From Erysipelotrichaceae bacterium (GTDB taxonomy: Bacteria > Bacillota_I > Bacilli_A > Erysipelotrichales > Erysipelotrichaceae), in the NCBI GenBank assembly GCA_017405785.1, contig JAFQZR010000019.1:1-64000 (forward strand): a DNA stretch of 64,000 nt, read 5' to 3'. This document shows positions 10,101 to 20,600 of this stretch, piece after piece (the first letter of the stretch is position 1; every line of letters begins with the position of its first letter). The position numbers were made by a program, and so were the translations under genes. The notes below the pieces were generated by a model. It did no database searches, was not told where the DNA came from, and saw nothing but the letters and a program-made list of their open reading frames with translations.

Positions 10101-13100
10101 CTGTTAGCAACAACTGTCACTGTAACTGTCTTAGAAGATGGATTTTCATTAGTAATACCATCGATATCGCCTTCCTCAGTTACTGTGTATGTGTATGTGC
10201 CTGCTGCTGTATATGTAAATGGTCCAAATGTAATTGATGGATTATCGTTGGTGACTTCACCTGTCATTGTTGCAACAACCGGAGCTCCGTTCTGTGCTGT
10301 AACTGTAATGTCATATGCCCATTCATCAACGCCAGTCAGTCCTTCTGGTATAGAAACAACTTTTGTTACCGAGAAGCTGGCTGTAATAGGATTCATCTTA
10401 TTAGTAATAGATAATTCATTATCTGAATATGAAGCTACATAATTACTGTTATTCAGGCCTGGTAATAATCCACCATCTGAAACAGGATCGCTACCATTCA
10501 TTTCTCTAATATAATAAGTAACTTCGTATCCATCTTCATATGCAGGCAGGTCAGTGAATGAACCGGTCCAAGTATTTCCAGATCCGTTCAATGTTAAGGT
10601 CTTACCTGTTACAGCACTTGGAGTACCATTTACTCTCTTATATAACTGGTAAACAACACTTGTCGGTCTTGTTGAGTTCTTATTGCTCTCGTCATCCCAA
10701 ATCTTTTCTACATTAACTGTAGTAGTTGTTGGAGTGTTAGGAACTGTTAAGATACCAAGTTCTGGGTCATAATCTGTTTCATCACCGAAGATAAGGTCAT
10801 GTAACCAGTCCCAAACACCATCTACTTGAGTAACTGAAACTACTTCGCCTTCTTCAACAACAACCTTCCAAGTTGTATTATTCTGCTGATAACCTGTTGG
10901 AACAGTTGTTTCTGTCAGGGTAAATGTTCCCTTTCCAGGTAAAGCGGCTTCATCAGGATCAAATGTGATAATAACAATACCATCGCTTGCTGTTGTGTAT
11001 GACCATGTCTTAGTACTATCTGTACTGTCTGTCAGAGTAAATACAGCACCAACAAGACCATGTTCAGTATTGGCATCAATTTTGATTATTTTCAGTTCTA
11101 ATGGGTTATAAGTAATAATTCTTGTCGGAGTATTTGTAACTGTCAAAGCTGTCTGATTGATTACAGGTTCATTGTAACCATCTAACTGCTCTTCAGAGAC
11201 AGTGTATGTAATCTCTTTACCAGCAGCATAAACTGGAAGATCTGTGAATGTATAAGACCATCTGCTGCTGTCTGAACTATCAGCATTCCGAGCTGTTAAT
11301 GTAGCATCACGGGATGAATCATCTGTACCATTTAATGTCAGAACAATGCTTGAAGGTCTAGAATAACCGGTAACAGTCTGATATTCAGCATCATCCCAGA
11401 TCTTTGTAATGGTTACGCTTCTCTTTTCTGGTGTATGAGTGTTGGTAATTGTACCGTCATCAACAGCAAAGTCTTCTTCATTTTCATAAGACACAACATA
11501 ATTATCATCAAATGAATCGCCATTAGCTAAAGGTGCTTCAGCAGCAGATAATTCTTTTACAGTCCAAGTGATTTCTTCACCATTTTCATATTTAGGAAGA
11601 TTTTCAAACAGAACTTTCCAAGCAGCGTTTTCACGATCACCTGTTGTAGCTTCATCAGTTGTTCCATCAAGTTCGACAGTTTTATCTGTAGCTTCACCGT
11701 TTTTATACAGGACGAAAGTAACGGTTTCAGGTCTCTTGCCATCCTGATTGTTATTGTCTTCCCACTTCTTTGTTACTTCAATATTGATTAAAGTGAATTC
11801 GTTAGTGAATTTAACTGTATAGTCGGTATTTGTATTCTCAATAGTACCAGTGGTTGTCTGACCGTCTGAGAATGTACTGTCCTCACCTACTGTCAGTTCT
11901 GATTTATCAAATGCATAGCTTTCAGGGAGAGTACCTTCAGTGAAAGTATATGTTGACTCTGAAGGAAGGTTCAGGAAACGCAGGTTCCATCCAGCTTTAA
12001 GTTTTACACCGATTTCAGCTTCACTCTTTGCATAGTAGTAGCCGGTATAAACTGTATAAACACCATCTGCTACTGTATAATCAGCTGCTTTTACATCATA
12101 AGTATAAGCAGGGATTACATTACCCTCGTCATCTTCTGAAGCAGCATAATGTAAAGTAAGAATATATCCATTATCTTGCTCGGCAACGGTAATACTCTCA
12201 ACCGTACCATAAGGAGTTTCTCCCGTCCTGTATGTCGCTGTTTCAGGTGTTGCTCCAGTGATATATGTGTTCTGTGAATCATTAATAATGAAATCTAATT
12301 TATTTGGATCGTTAGACTCTTTAATAGAGAACCATACATAGTTGTCGGAGTTAGTATCTGTTGATGAAGGATCATCAGCTTTAGAATCCTTAACTTTTAC
12401 TGTGAAATCAAATAATGTATCAGGATCAGCATCTGCACCAACAACGGCTTTTGTAAGGTTCAGTGCAGAACGTCTAAAGTTAGTTGCTGTCAGTGAATTT
12501 GCGTTTATGGAGTCATCAACAACATAGTATCCGTTGAAACTACCATATTCATTTGACCAAGCAAGTTTATAGTATGTCTTGCTACCAGATTCTGCTGTTG
12601 CAGGAGCAGTTGCAGATACTAAACTAGCTGGTGCTTCACTTTCATCAATCTTAAATAATAATGTTTTTTTATCATTGATAAGCATTGGGTGTACAACTGG
12701 AACATCCAGTTCCCAATAATAAGCCATATTATCAGGTTCTGAGAATGTATAGTCGTGACCAGAAGCCTTAACAGAAACAACACCATCATGGATTGTCATG
12801 ATACCGATAGAAATGTATACACTTGATGACCATGGAGTAGGTGTATTGTCACTGGCTAATCTAACCAAATACTGATTGTGACCATCTCTGGTAACATTCA
12901 TATTAATTGGAGCAGCTTCTCTTCCGTCAAGTTCGTTCTGCCATTCCTTGGCAACAACCAGTGATTCAACACTGGTTGTATCGACAGGGTCTGGGTTAAC
13001 AATTTCTGCGGTATGTTGTGTGGCAGGATCTTCTCTGGTATCCTTCCAAGAGATTGTTGCGGTTTTATTCGTCTTCAGGTTACCATTTCTGTCAATATAC

Positions 13101-14380
13101 TGTTGTATAGCTGGATCCAATTCGTCATAATGTGCAGGATTATTTTTAACGTCTGCAATGATATCCAAAGTTTCCTGGCTTGGATATACATCAAATGTAA
13201 CAGCATAAGTAACGCCGTTCTCTAATGGACCGCCTAATGTTGTAGTATCAAGTGTCCATGATACCTTGCCTTGACTGTCTACCGTTGCCTGAGCTGCAGG
13301 AGGTACATCTGTCCACTGATCACCCAAAATGACAGTACCAGCGTCACCAGTAACGGTTAGTGGATTTGCTGTTGTTGAATATGGGCTACCAGAACGATAG
13401 TATTGGAATGAATCCGCATCAACACCTAATAAGTGAGAAACTTCAGCTGATGATGTTGCAACATAGCTTGTTGTTGGGTCATCAATCGTAACATCAGAAA
13501 TACCAGCTCTCTGAATGTTTTCCATGATTTCAGCAATTGCTGCATTTAGCTGTTCACTATTCGCTGCAGAATAATAGTTACCTGCTGGAGCGCCAGCATC
13601 AGTAGTTAAGTCCTGCATTCTGTCAACGTTACCGTACGCACCGATAGTATACAATGTCATTCCAGCATTAACGATTGCCTGAGCATCATCAACAGCATGT
13701 TCATAACAACGAGTAACAGTGGTGTTACTACTATCAGATCCACTACCCCATACCCCATACTGACGATAATAATCTGCGTTATAGTCATTGTTATGGTTAG
13801 GGTAATTACCTTCAGTATTTCTGAACGTTGGGTTACCATCAGATACAAAGATAACGAACGTCTGATCATTGTCCCCAAAATCCACATTCATTACTTCTTG
13901 TAATGCGTCTTCCCAGTTAGTACCACCCTCTGCATTAACCCTATTAACTGCAGCACTAAAAGTAGTATAGTTAGTAGTTGGGTTTTGTGAGATAGTAGCA
14001 ACGTTAGAGAATGTAATCAGTGCCAATTCAAAAGTATCATTAGGATTCCCGTCTTGGCCGTTGAATCCTAACAATGTCTGGGCCAAACTGTTAACTGCAT
14101 TCTTTGCGGCAGTCATTCTCTGTGTATTCATACTGCCAGATCTGTCCAAAATAACGATTACATTAGTTTTAGTAACCTTCTTTTCTGACTCACCTGTAAC
14201 AGTAAGGACTAGTTTGTAAGTCCCATCGCCATTATCATGCAAGTATTTACTGTTTTGTGGAGGTGTTACTTCGTCCTCCGCGCGAACTACTTCTATTCCT
14301 GTTCTAGGAATCTGAAGCACGCTGAAACACATGAGTACTGACAACAGAGCTTTCAAAACTCGTTTAGTAAATTGTCTCAT
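7181..14380 (-). CDS. Giant wall-anchored vWA / Cna-B / FctA-type surface protein (2399 aa)
   Basis: A signal peptide (1-34, ending VRA) is followed by a von Willebrand A domain (about 73-300) with a canonical MIDAS, DRSGS at 79-83, a TNW threonine near 155, and SDG near 182. The rest is a stalk of Cna-B domains (VTKKWEDNNNQDG and VEKIWDDESNKNS type, with internal Lys/Asn isopeptide potential), two SpaA-like prealbumin folds (KIIKIDANTEHGLVGAVF; TIIKTDANTNNPLKDAIF), and FctA/Spy0128-like pilin linkage domains (TYTYTVTEEGDIDG twice; TYTYEITEVNEGKEGY). It ends with the sorting signal NPPETG at 2358-2363, a hydrophobic helix and KRRKEDELF. This is the plan of a pilus-tip adhesin or stalk protein linked covalently by sortase; no sortase gene is in the window. 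It is paralogous to the 2618-aa protein at 21334-29190, with near-identical ends and leader. Confidence 0.9.
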   Translation of the reverse strand: MRQFTKRVLKALLSVLMCFSVLQIPRTGIEVVRAEDEVTPPQNSKYLHDNGDGTYKLVLTVTGESEKKVTKTNVIVILDRSGSMNTQRMTAAKNAVNSLAQTLLGFNGQDGNPNDTFELALITFSNVATISQNPTTNYTTFSAAVNRVNAEGGTNWEDALQEVMNVDFGDNDQTFVIFVSDGNPTFRNTEGNYPNHNNDYNADYYRQYGVWGSGSDSSNTTVTRCYEHAVDDAQAIVNAGMTLYTIGAYGNVDRMQDLTTDAGAPAGNYYSAANSEQLNAAIAEIMENIQRAGISDVTIDDPTTSYVATSSAEVSHLLGVDADSFQYYRSGSPYSTTANPLTVTGDAGTVILGDQWTDVPPAAQATVDSQGKVSWTLDTTTLGGPLENGVTYAVTFDVYPSQETLDIIADVKNNPAHYDELDPAIQQYIDRNGNLKTNKTATISWKDTREDPATQHTAEIVNPDPVDTTSVESLVVAKEWQNELDGREAAPINMNVTRDGHNQYLVRLASDNTPTPWSSSVYISIGIMTIHDGVVSVKASGHDYTFSEPDNMAYYWELDVPVVHPMLINDKKTLLFKIDESEAPASLVSATAPATAESGSKTYYKLAWSNEYGSFNGYYVVDDSINANSLTATNFRRSALNLTKAVVGADADPDTLFDFTVKVKDSKADDPSSTDTNSDNYVWFSIKESNDPNKLDFIINDSQNTYITGATPETATYRTGETPYGTVESITVAEQDNGYILTLHYAASEDDEGNVIPAYTYDVKAADYTVADGVYTVYTGYYYAKSEAEIGVKLKAGWNLRFLNLPSESTYTFTEGTLPESYAFDKSELTVGEDSTFSDGQTTTGTIENTNTDYTVKFTNEFTLINIEVTKKWEDNNNQDGKRPETVTFVLYKNGEATDKTVELDGTTDEATTGDRENAAWKVLFENLPKYENGEEITWTVKELSAAEAPLANGDSFDDNYVVSYENEEDFAVDDGTITNTHTPEKRSVTITKIWDDAEYQTVTGYSRPSSIVLTLNGTDDSSRDATLTARNADSSDSSRWSYTFTDLPVYAAGKEITYTVSEEQLDGYNEPVINQTALTVTNTPTRIITYNPLELKIIKIDANTEHGLVGAVFTLTDSTDSTKTWSYTTASDGIVIITFDPDEAALPGKGTFTLTETTVPTGYQQNNTTWKVVVEEGEVVSVTQVDGVWDWLHDLIFGDETDYDPELGILTVPNTPTTTTVNVEKIWDDESNKNSTRPTSVVYQLYKRVNGTPSAVTGKTLTLNGSGNTWTGSFTDLPAYEDGYEVTYYIREMNGSDPVSDGGLLPGLNNSNYVASYSDNELSITNKMNPITASFSVTKVVSIPEGLTGVDEWAYDITVTAQNGAPVVATMTGEVTNDNPSITFGPFTYTAAGTYTYTVTEEGDIDGITNENPSSKTVTVTVVANSDGTLTATVDNPITTFTNVYSVEPTTVEFPVQKILSVPEGLDGPEEWEYTFTVSVGEGVTTALTGTVDQDNDTYTFGPITYSKPGTYTYTVTEEGDIDGVTNDAAAETGKTVTVTVVDNGDGTLTATASSTEETPLSFTNVYSVEPEIVSPVFNKVVDKMIPNKESVEFKFTLAPQDDAPAPANLTATVTVTAAGKYAINFGTIEFTEPGEYTYVLTEDTSVNDPGWTTTNNPVTITFTVVDDQDGTMSWTADPADAIITNTFETTVIDGEKTWDDSEYLELEGYERPESITVTLTGTITTDEGEQTVGSYTKTVTADDEWAYEFKDLPVYYNNVKITYTLTEDAVTGYTQEINGYDVINTPVDKIDVIDPVSLTIIKTDANTNNPLKDAIFTVVDSEGKTIGSYTTGEDGTITIEFTYADQYTMTETAPEGYIADPGTWTIIVTQSGVDKVEYNNPNEGYWNWFYHLILDEEAVYKTGSFTIPNPPTETELELVKVWDDASDQDGFRPEDVTFYLYKTVDGKDTKVQEIKLTAENADEEDANTWKIVVEGLPEYEDNFPVTYHIVEVKADGTELKDGDQLDDNYTVKYDSELKATNSHTPETVEVPVEKTWTGDEEFNVRPESIKVELVGTVTVDGKEEEVYNDIQELKEGEDGKWTYTWTDLDKRFEGQEIKYTAIEPEVPAGYKSVITGDATGGYTITNEFTPISFDPPVIKNVDGDKDLADPNEQFTFKFEGLDGAPMPEGSEGSVKTVTIPAGKAYEFGDVYLVETGTYTYEITEVNEGKEGYTYDEQKYTLIFVISVDENNELVCDLTINGEEANHKNLEPSQFEFVNIYRETVEVEVEKIWDDNENESGNRPEEIEVTLYANNEAVETVTLNEENGWTYKWEGLAFSDEEYEEISYTVKEDEVPEGYTMSFSQTGYKVTITNTVNPPETGDTNNLKLWATLMALSMTSSVALAGVALKRRKEDELF

Positions 14381-14404
14381 AAAGAATTACTCCTTCCCTC
14401 AAAA

Positions 14405-14474
14405 ACTCAGTTTTTTTCCGTATGGCATATTCTGAGTAAAACATACTTTTAAGTCTGCACTAAAAAAAGTGCAA
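14405..14474 (-). promoter_or_regulatory. Structured leader with hairpin and H-type pseudoknot (copy B)
   Basis: The minus-strand RNA begins with a hairpin, UGCACU/AGUGCA (14474-14457). Then come GUAUG (14446-14442), CUCAG (14436-14432), CAUAC (14424-14420), a nine-base loop GG plus seven A, and CUGAGU (14410-14405). GUAUG/CAUAC and CUCAG/CUGAG interleave, the signature of an H-type pseudoknot. The same order and loop lengths occur upstream of the paralogue at 29190. The ribosome-binding site GAAGGAG follows within 20 bases. A possible -10 box, TATTAT, lies near 14490. Confidence 0.55.
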
Positions 14475-14594
14475 ACTTATCCATATAAATAATACACTAA
14501 AAGTCTCATATTTGGGAATAATCTTAGAGCTTTTTGTTAATAACATTTGCTATTTCACAAATAAAACAGTGCTAGTGTATCATTTTCAAAAAAA

Positions 14595-14615
14595 GAAACA
14601 GGGATTACCTGTTTC
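14595..14615 (-). terminator. Intrinsic terminator of the CotH-kinase gene
   Basis: A perfect 8-bp stem, GAAACAGG/CCTGTTTC, with a 5-nt loop is followed by seven T on the minus strand, 30 bases after the stop codon at 14647. Confidence 0.92.
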
Positions 14616-14646
14616 AATGTTTTTTCTATTGTGCATATTATTACGA

Positions 14647-17600
14647 TTATTCGAAATCTATGATCTTGTCAGAGGATCTCATTTCAAACTCACTCTTGAC
14701 TAATGCATCTGTAAGCTTGGCTGTTCCGCCTAAGACGTAACCCGTTTTTATTCCCTTTGATTTCAGATATGCTGCAGTCTTATCAGCATCAGCATCTCTT
14801 GTTAAAAGTAAAGGTGCATTGATCTGATTAGCCAACGGGCCACCGCATAAGCCGTCAGGGAAATCATGTGAGTAAGCTATTACTGCCTGAGTTGCATCAG
14901 GGAAGAACTTCTTAGCTATTTCAATTGAAGTAGCTGCTCTGTTAGCTCCCTGAATTCTTTCAACATTACCGTAACTCTTTAACTGGTTCTCTATTACCTG
15001 TTTAACAGCGTTTATGCCACCTAAAATAATGAATTTCTTTCCTTTATTCTGTGACAGGAATGCTTTTTGTTCATTTGTCAACCCATCATCCTTTACTAAC
15101 AAGATAGGTAGTCCGGTTGCTGATGCACTTAATGAATCGGCAAAGTTGGTTCCTGTTGATACTAGGATAGTATCTCCTTCTATACCCTTATTATTAAGAA
15201 TTTCAAGGTTAGTCAGATATCTGTTCTCTCCGGCCAGCCTTTCAATCTTATATCCGCTTAAGCCCTTCAGACATGATTCAGGAACAGCAGTAGTACCGCC
15301 TAAAACATAGACAGTTCCACCTTTAACTAATATTGATTTAATATAATTATTTATTTCAGTTTCCTTACCCTGTCTGGTAATAATGATTGGTGCATCATAA
15401 CCGGCAGCAAGATATGATCCGGCTAATGCATCAGCAAAGTTATCGCCGTTAGCCAGAATAACAGCGTTCAGTTTATCAGTCTGACTGTTCTGCTTGTAAG
15501 CTGCTGCTATTGCTTCACTTGTACCGAATCTGTTAGCTCCCGCTACTCTTATAACAGCGTTAACCTCAGGTATTACCGGTGTTTCTTCCGTCTTGGAGTA
15601 ACTGCCACCACATACCCTGCATGTATACGTGGTTGTATTGCCTTCTGCCGTTACTTCAAAATCACATGGTTCTGTTTCAGTATGCTTGGAATCATTAGCA
15701 CAGACACGGGTATGAGTCTTAGCTTCTTCACCATTGAATGTCCATGCACCCCAGTTATGATCGGTTGCCGGCTTTCCTTCAACAGTCTTACTCTGAGTCT
15801 TGAACACCGTATTCTTGAATGTGGCGGTATAAGTTATACTGCCTGCTTCAGTACAAGTAGGTGCAGTTTCTTTCTTGGTTACCGTGGCTTTTTCTGTCTG
15901 TCTGTGTGAAGAATCTCTATTACATACCATGGATGCCTCACAGCTTTCGTTATTATTTGACCAGGTATAAGTTGCTTCACCCCAGTCATGTCCTAAAGCA
16001 GCTATCTCTTCAGTTTCCTTTTCACCGCATAATAAGCATGTGCGTGTCTTTTCACCTTTAGTTTCACATCCAGGATCCTTAGTTTGTTTCCACTCGCTCC
16101 AGCTATGACCTAAGGCAGGTGTTTCAACCTTCTTTATCTGTTTTTCAAATGCGCTGTTTGTGAATACACCTGTATAGGTTATTTCACCCCTTTCAGTACA
16201 TGTAGCTGCCTTTGTTACTTCACTTGTTGAATTAACTGTTTCAGTCTCAGGATGATCACCGTTATTGCATGTTCTGGTTGCGGTAACTTTGCTGTAATCA
16301 TCACTCCATGAATATGTCGGTGCATTCCAGTCATGTCCTAATGGATTGATATCCTGAGTTTCCGTTTCACCGCACCTTGAACATACTCTTTCTTCTGTTC
16401 CCTTTTCGGTACATGTTGGTTCTTTAGTAACTCCCCATTCACCCCAACTATGGCCTAAGGCTTCTACTGTTTTTGTCTCTCTGCTTAATTCCTTACCACA
16501 GACTGTACAGTATACTACTTCATCATATGAGCCAGGTCCTGTGCATGACTCTCCTACTTCATGTTCTCTGACAGGTTCGCCAGGTGTATGACCTGTGGCT
16601 GGGATTGAATGATGTTCAGATGAAAGGACCTCATTACATCTTGTACAGCGTACAACCATATCATATGAACCTTCTATTTCACATGTTGGTTCTACTCTGT
16701 TCTCTTCATGAGCTTCACCAGGTAAATGACCTAATGCTTCAACAGGCTGTGTTTCTGTTGCTCCGCATCTTGAACATTCTCTTTCTTCTGTACCTTCTTC
16801 AGTACATGTTGGTTGTGTCTTTACTGTCCACTGTCCCCAGTTATGGCCTAAGGCTTCTACTGTCTTTGTCTCTCTGCTTAATTCCTTACCGCAGACAGTA
16901 CAGTAGACAACACTCTGATATGAACCTGCCTCTGTACATGTAGGAGCTATTTCATTTTCAATTATAGCGTCACCATGTGTATGTCCGGTTGCAGAACCAC
17001 CGGCAACAGTCTTAGTCTGTTTACTGAAAGCACTGTTTTTAAACTCTGCAGTATAAGTTATGCTTCCATCTGCAGTACATGTAGGCGGAGTTATAACATT
17101 TGTTGTATTAACAGTTTCAGTTTCAGGATGATTGTCATTGCTGCAGACTCTGGTGGCAGTTACTGTCAGGTTGTCGTCTGACCAGGTATATGTTGGTTCA
17201 CCCCAGTTATGACCAGTTGGTTCAGTTGTAAAATTCTCACTGCTTAACACTGCATTGCAGACAGTACATCTAACAACCATATCATAAGAACCTTCTTCAG
17301 TACATGTTGATGGTACTTCATTCTCTTTCTTTGGCTGTCCTGGAGTATGACCATTTTCCGGTATTACTGATGTATCAGTGGTAGAGAATTCCATTGAATC
17401 ATTAACGCAATAGAAAGCATCAGGCATAAACAGCGTTGCAGTATATGTCATTATGCCTGTTTCCGTACATGTTGGTTCTTTTGTTACTTTGCTTGTTGTA
17501 TCAACAGTCTGCTCAATCTTAATTTTATCATCATCAGTTGCGATAAATGTAAATGTTGCCTGTGACTTGTCTTCACTGAAGACCACTGTAGGTAAATTGT

Positions 17601-20600
17601 ATACTCTGTCAACAGTAAAGCTCTTTATCAGACCGCTGTCGATATGATAGCCTCTCTTAAATAATATTACCTTATAATTACCAGGTTTCAGGTACTGTTC
17701 ACCGTTATTGATGTTTCTGGTGTCTTGACCATTAACCTCATAACTGCTTAACAGTTTCTTATCCAGCGGATCACTGTCAGCATAGTCATATAAGCCAACC
17801 CATCCGGTATCAAACCCTGTAGCTGATGTGACGTTAATTGCTTCACCGTATTTGTAATGTCCTTTATTTGTTTCCAGAGATGATTCTCTAACTTTAGTAA
17901 CGGTAATGTCTACCGATACTACAGGGTTATATGAGTCATCAGAGAATAATACGACAGTAAACTGACCGGCATCATAATCCCCTGCTCTGCCGTTTGCATC
18001 AGCACTTGAAAGAATGCTGAAAGGATTATTGATATCCTTGAAATATCCCCAGAAAATGGACTTTACGCCACCGGCATCAGGATTGTATGTTTCACCTTTC
18101 CTGTATAAGCCAATCCAATGCTTGGCAGCATATGGATAATTGAAAGTTACCAGTACTTCCTCATTGACATCATATGTATCCTTGTCAGTGGCAAGTACGA
18201 TATTCTGGCTTCTGTAATCACATCTTGAGCACTCATAATTTGCATAGGCTTCATTCCCTTCGGCATTATGAGTGTATCCCGTGAATACCATATCATGACC
18301 TAAGGCTGTCAGTGTATCAACTTTATTATCTGTATATGAATTTCCTCTATAGGTTACAGAGGCTGTATATGTTTTAGTACCATCACTAAGACATGTCGGA
18401 TCTACAGTTACATACTGTACCGTTGCATCGACAGTCTCAGTAAATTCTGTCTTACCGTCATTTGTCGTAAAGGATGCAGTTGCAGTATATCCATCTTCAT
18501 CTGGTGTCCATGACCATACCGGTGCCCCGTAGCTACGATCGTGAGCAGTATAAACAGCGGTATATGTAGCATCAGCTACAGCAGGAACAATATTCGGTGT
18601 CCAACCGGAGAACTCATACCAGTAATCGGCATTTGCTGCTTTTACCGGTGTTGCAGCAGTATAGCTTGGAGTCGCTCCAACCTCTACTTCAACGTTTTGT
18701 AGTGATTCACCGTTTTCATCTACGAATGATATCGTGCATAATCTCCATTGTGCATATAGAACTGTCGGACCGGCGAATGCTGTTGTTTCATTGTCCCGAT
18801 ATGCAGTTCCAGTACCATCAGCCTTTGTATTCCATCCGTTAAACAGATATCCTTCTTTCTCAAATGTGTTAGATTGGATTTCGACTTCCACATTTCCATA
18901 TATCTGCTGATCACCCATGGTTCCTGTACCACCATTAGAATCAAATGATAAATATGTATATGCTTTTACAGTAACCTTTGGATTCCCTGTAACTTTTGTC
19001 ATTCGGTATCCATTCTCAATTCCGGTATCTTCTTTACCTTTCAAGTTCTTGAATGATCCTTCAGGACCGGCTGTAACAGGTTCCAGAACAAAACCTGGAT
19101 CAACAATTACAAGGAAATTTACCTGTCCATCGCCACCGCATTCAATCCATCCTGATGATTTATCGCGAGGGTGTACTACTGTTGCGTTTTCAATAGGATT
19201 GCTGGTAAAGTCATTTTTCTCATAAACAGTAACAGATGTACCGGCAGAACATTCAAAAGTTACATACAATAACTGCTGATGACACATCGTACATTCATCA
19301 TCTACGTATTGATGAGGAATTATCGCAATAGGTGTATCTACATAGCTTTCACCGCATATAGTGCATGTATGTGTAGTATATCCTGCAGCCTGACATGTTG
19401 GCGCTGTTACAACATCTTCATATACATGATTACAAACATAGTTCTCGTCATAATACTTGTTGGCAAACCAGCGGGAACGGGTTTCAATGTATGTCCTCAT
19501 GTTTGCTACATAATCACTCCAGGTTGTTGTCGCTACATATACCTGTCTGTATTCACCAGATCCCAGAGTAGTTTGTGAACTGTAATAATGGTTATTTTTT
19601 CCAGGACTGGTTCCCAGCTCCTTAACCTTTTTAAAATTCATCTCTGCTGACAGCCGAATGTCTGCTGCCATCTTATCAAAATCAGTAGCCAGATTATCAA
19701 AGAACCTATGATACCTGGTATACTGCTTTTTGACTTCTTCCATGAAACCAGTGCAATTGCTTATTGTTTTATAAACAGATGTCTTATACTCAGTAATGTT
19801 CTGTATAAAATCTCCCTGAGCGCTTCTGCGGTCTCCGTTACGACGGTCATCAGCTCTACCGAGTGAACCATTTTGGTATACAGATCCCATGGCATTATCA
19901 AGGTCCCATAATGGTCCTGCAATCAGCTTATCTGCATCAGTATCACCATCACGATGATAAAGAATACTACCTGCACATATGTCATAACTCTTTATATACT
20001 CATGCATGAGATACATTCTGGCAAAACTGACAATGTCAATGTAATCAGTATAGTTACTTTGTTTATTACGAATTGCATCCCATGCTGTCTGCAGCCATGG
20101 TTTAATAATCTTCAGAGCAACTTCTTCTTCAGGATACTCAGCATCAGGATACAGTTTTGTCAGAGTACTTCCAATATCTTTCACTGTTATACGGTTATAA
20201 CATGAATCCCATCCTGAGGCTTCCTTTAATCCCTCCAGTGTAAACTGTGGATCTCCGCCTTCGGAAACAGGGTCTTCCTTATAGTTATCCTGTTCGATCA
20301 TATAACCGGTCTTTGTTACAAAAGAGTCTGTTTTTGGAGTAATCATATAACAGCCCTGATACTCTCCATTCATCCAGACATCGGCATGTGTTGTGCTCTG
20401 GCCAATGCCTAATTGTTCAGCCAGATAAAAACCTGCCCGGTTACCTAAAAGTGAACGGTCCAGTATTTCAGCCATAAATGACCACTTTGATGTAGGATCC
20501 GAATCAACACCAGGAAAATTGATTTTTTTCCCGATAGTTACATTATATGGTCTCTTGTCTCTGGATTCCTTCCATGTGGCATTGCCTCTGCCTTTCATTT

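Noticed and set aside
7827-13903. Plus-strand Ser/Thr/Val-rich ORFs opposite the first Cna-B gene
   Set aside because: Reverse images of Thr- and Val-rich codons of the real gene; no start signals.
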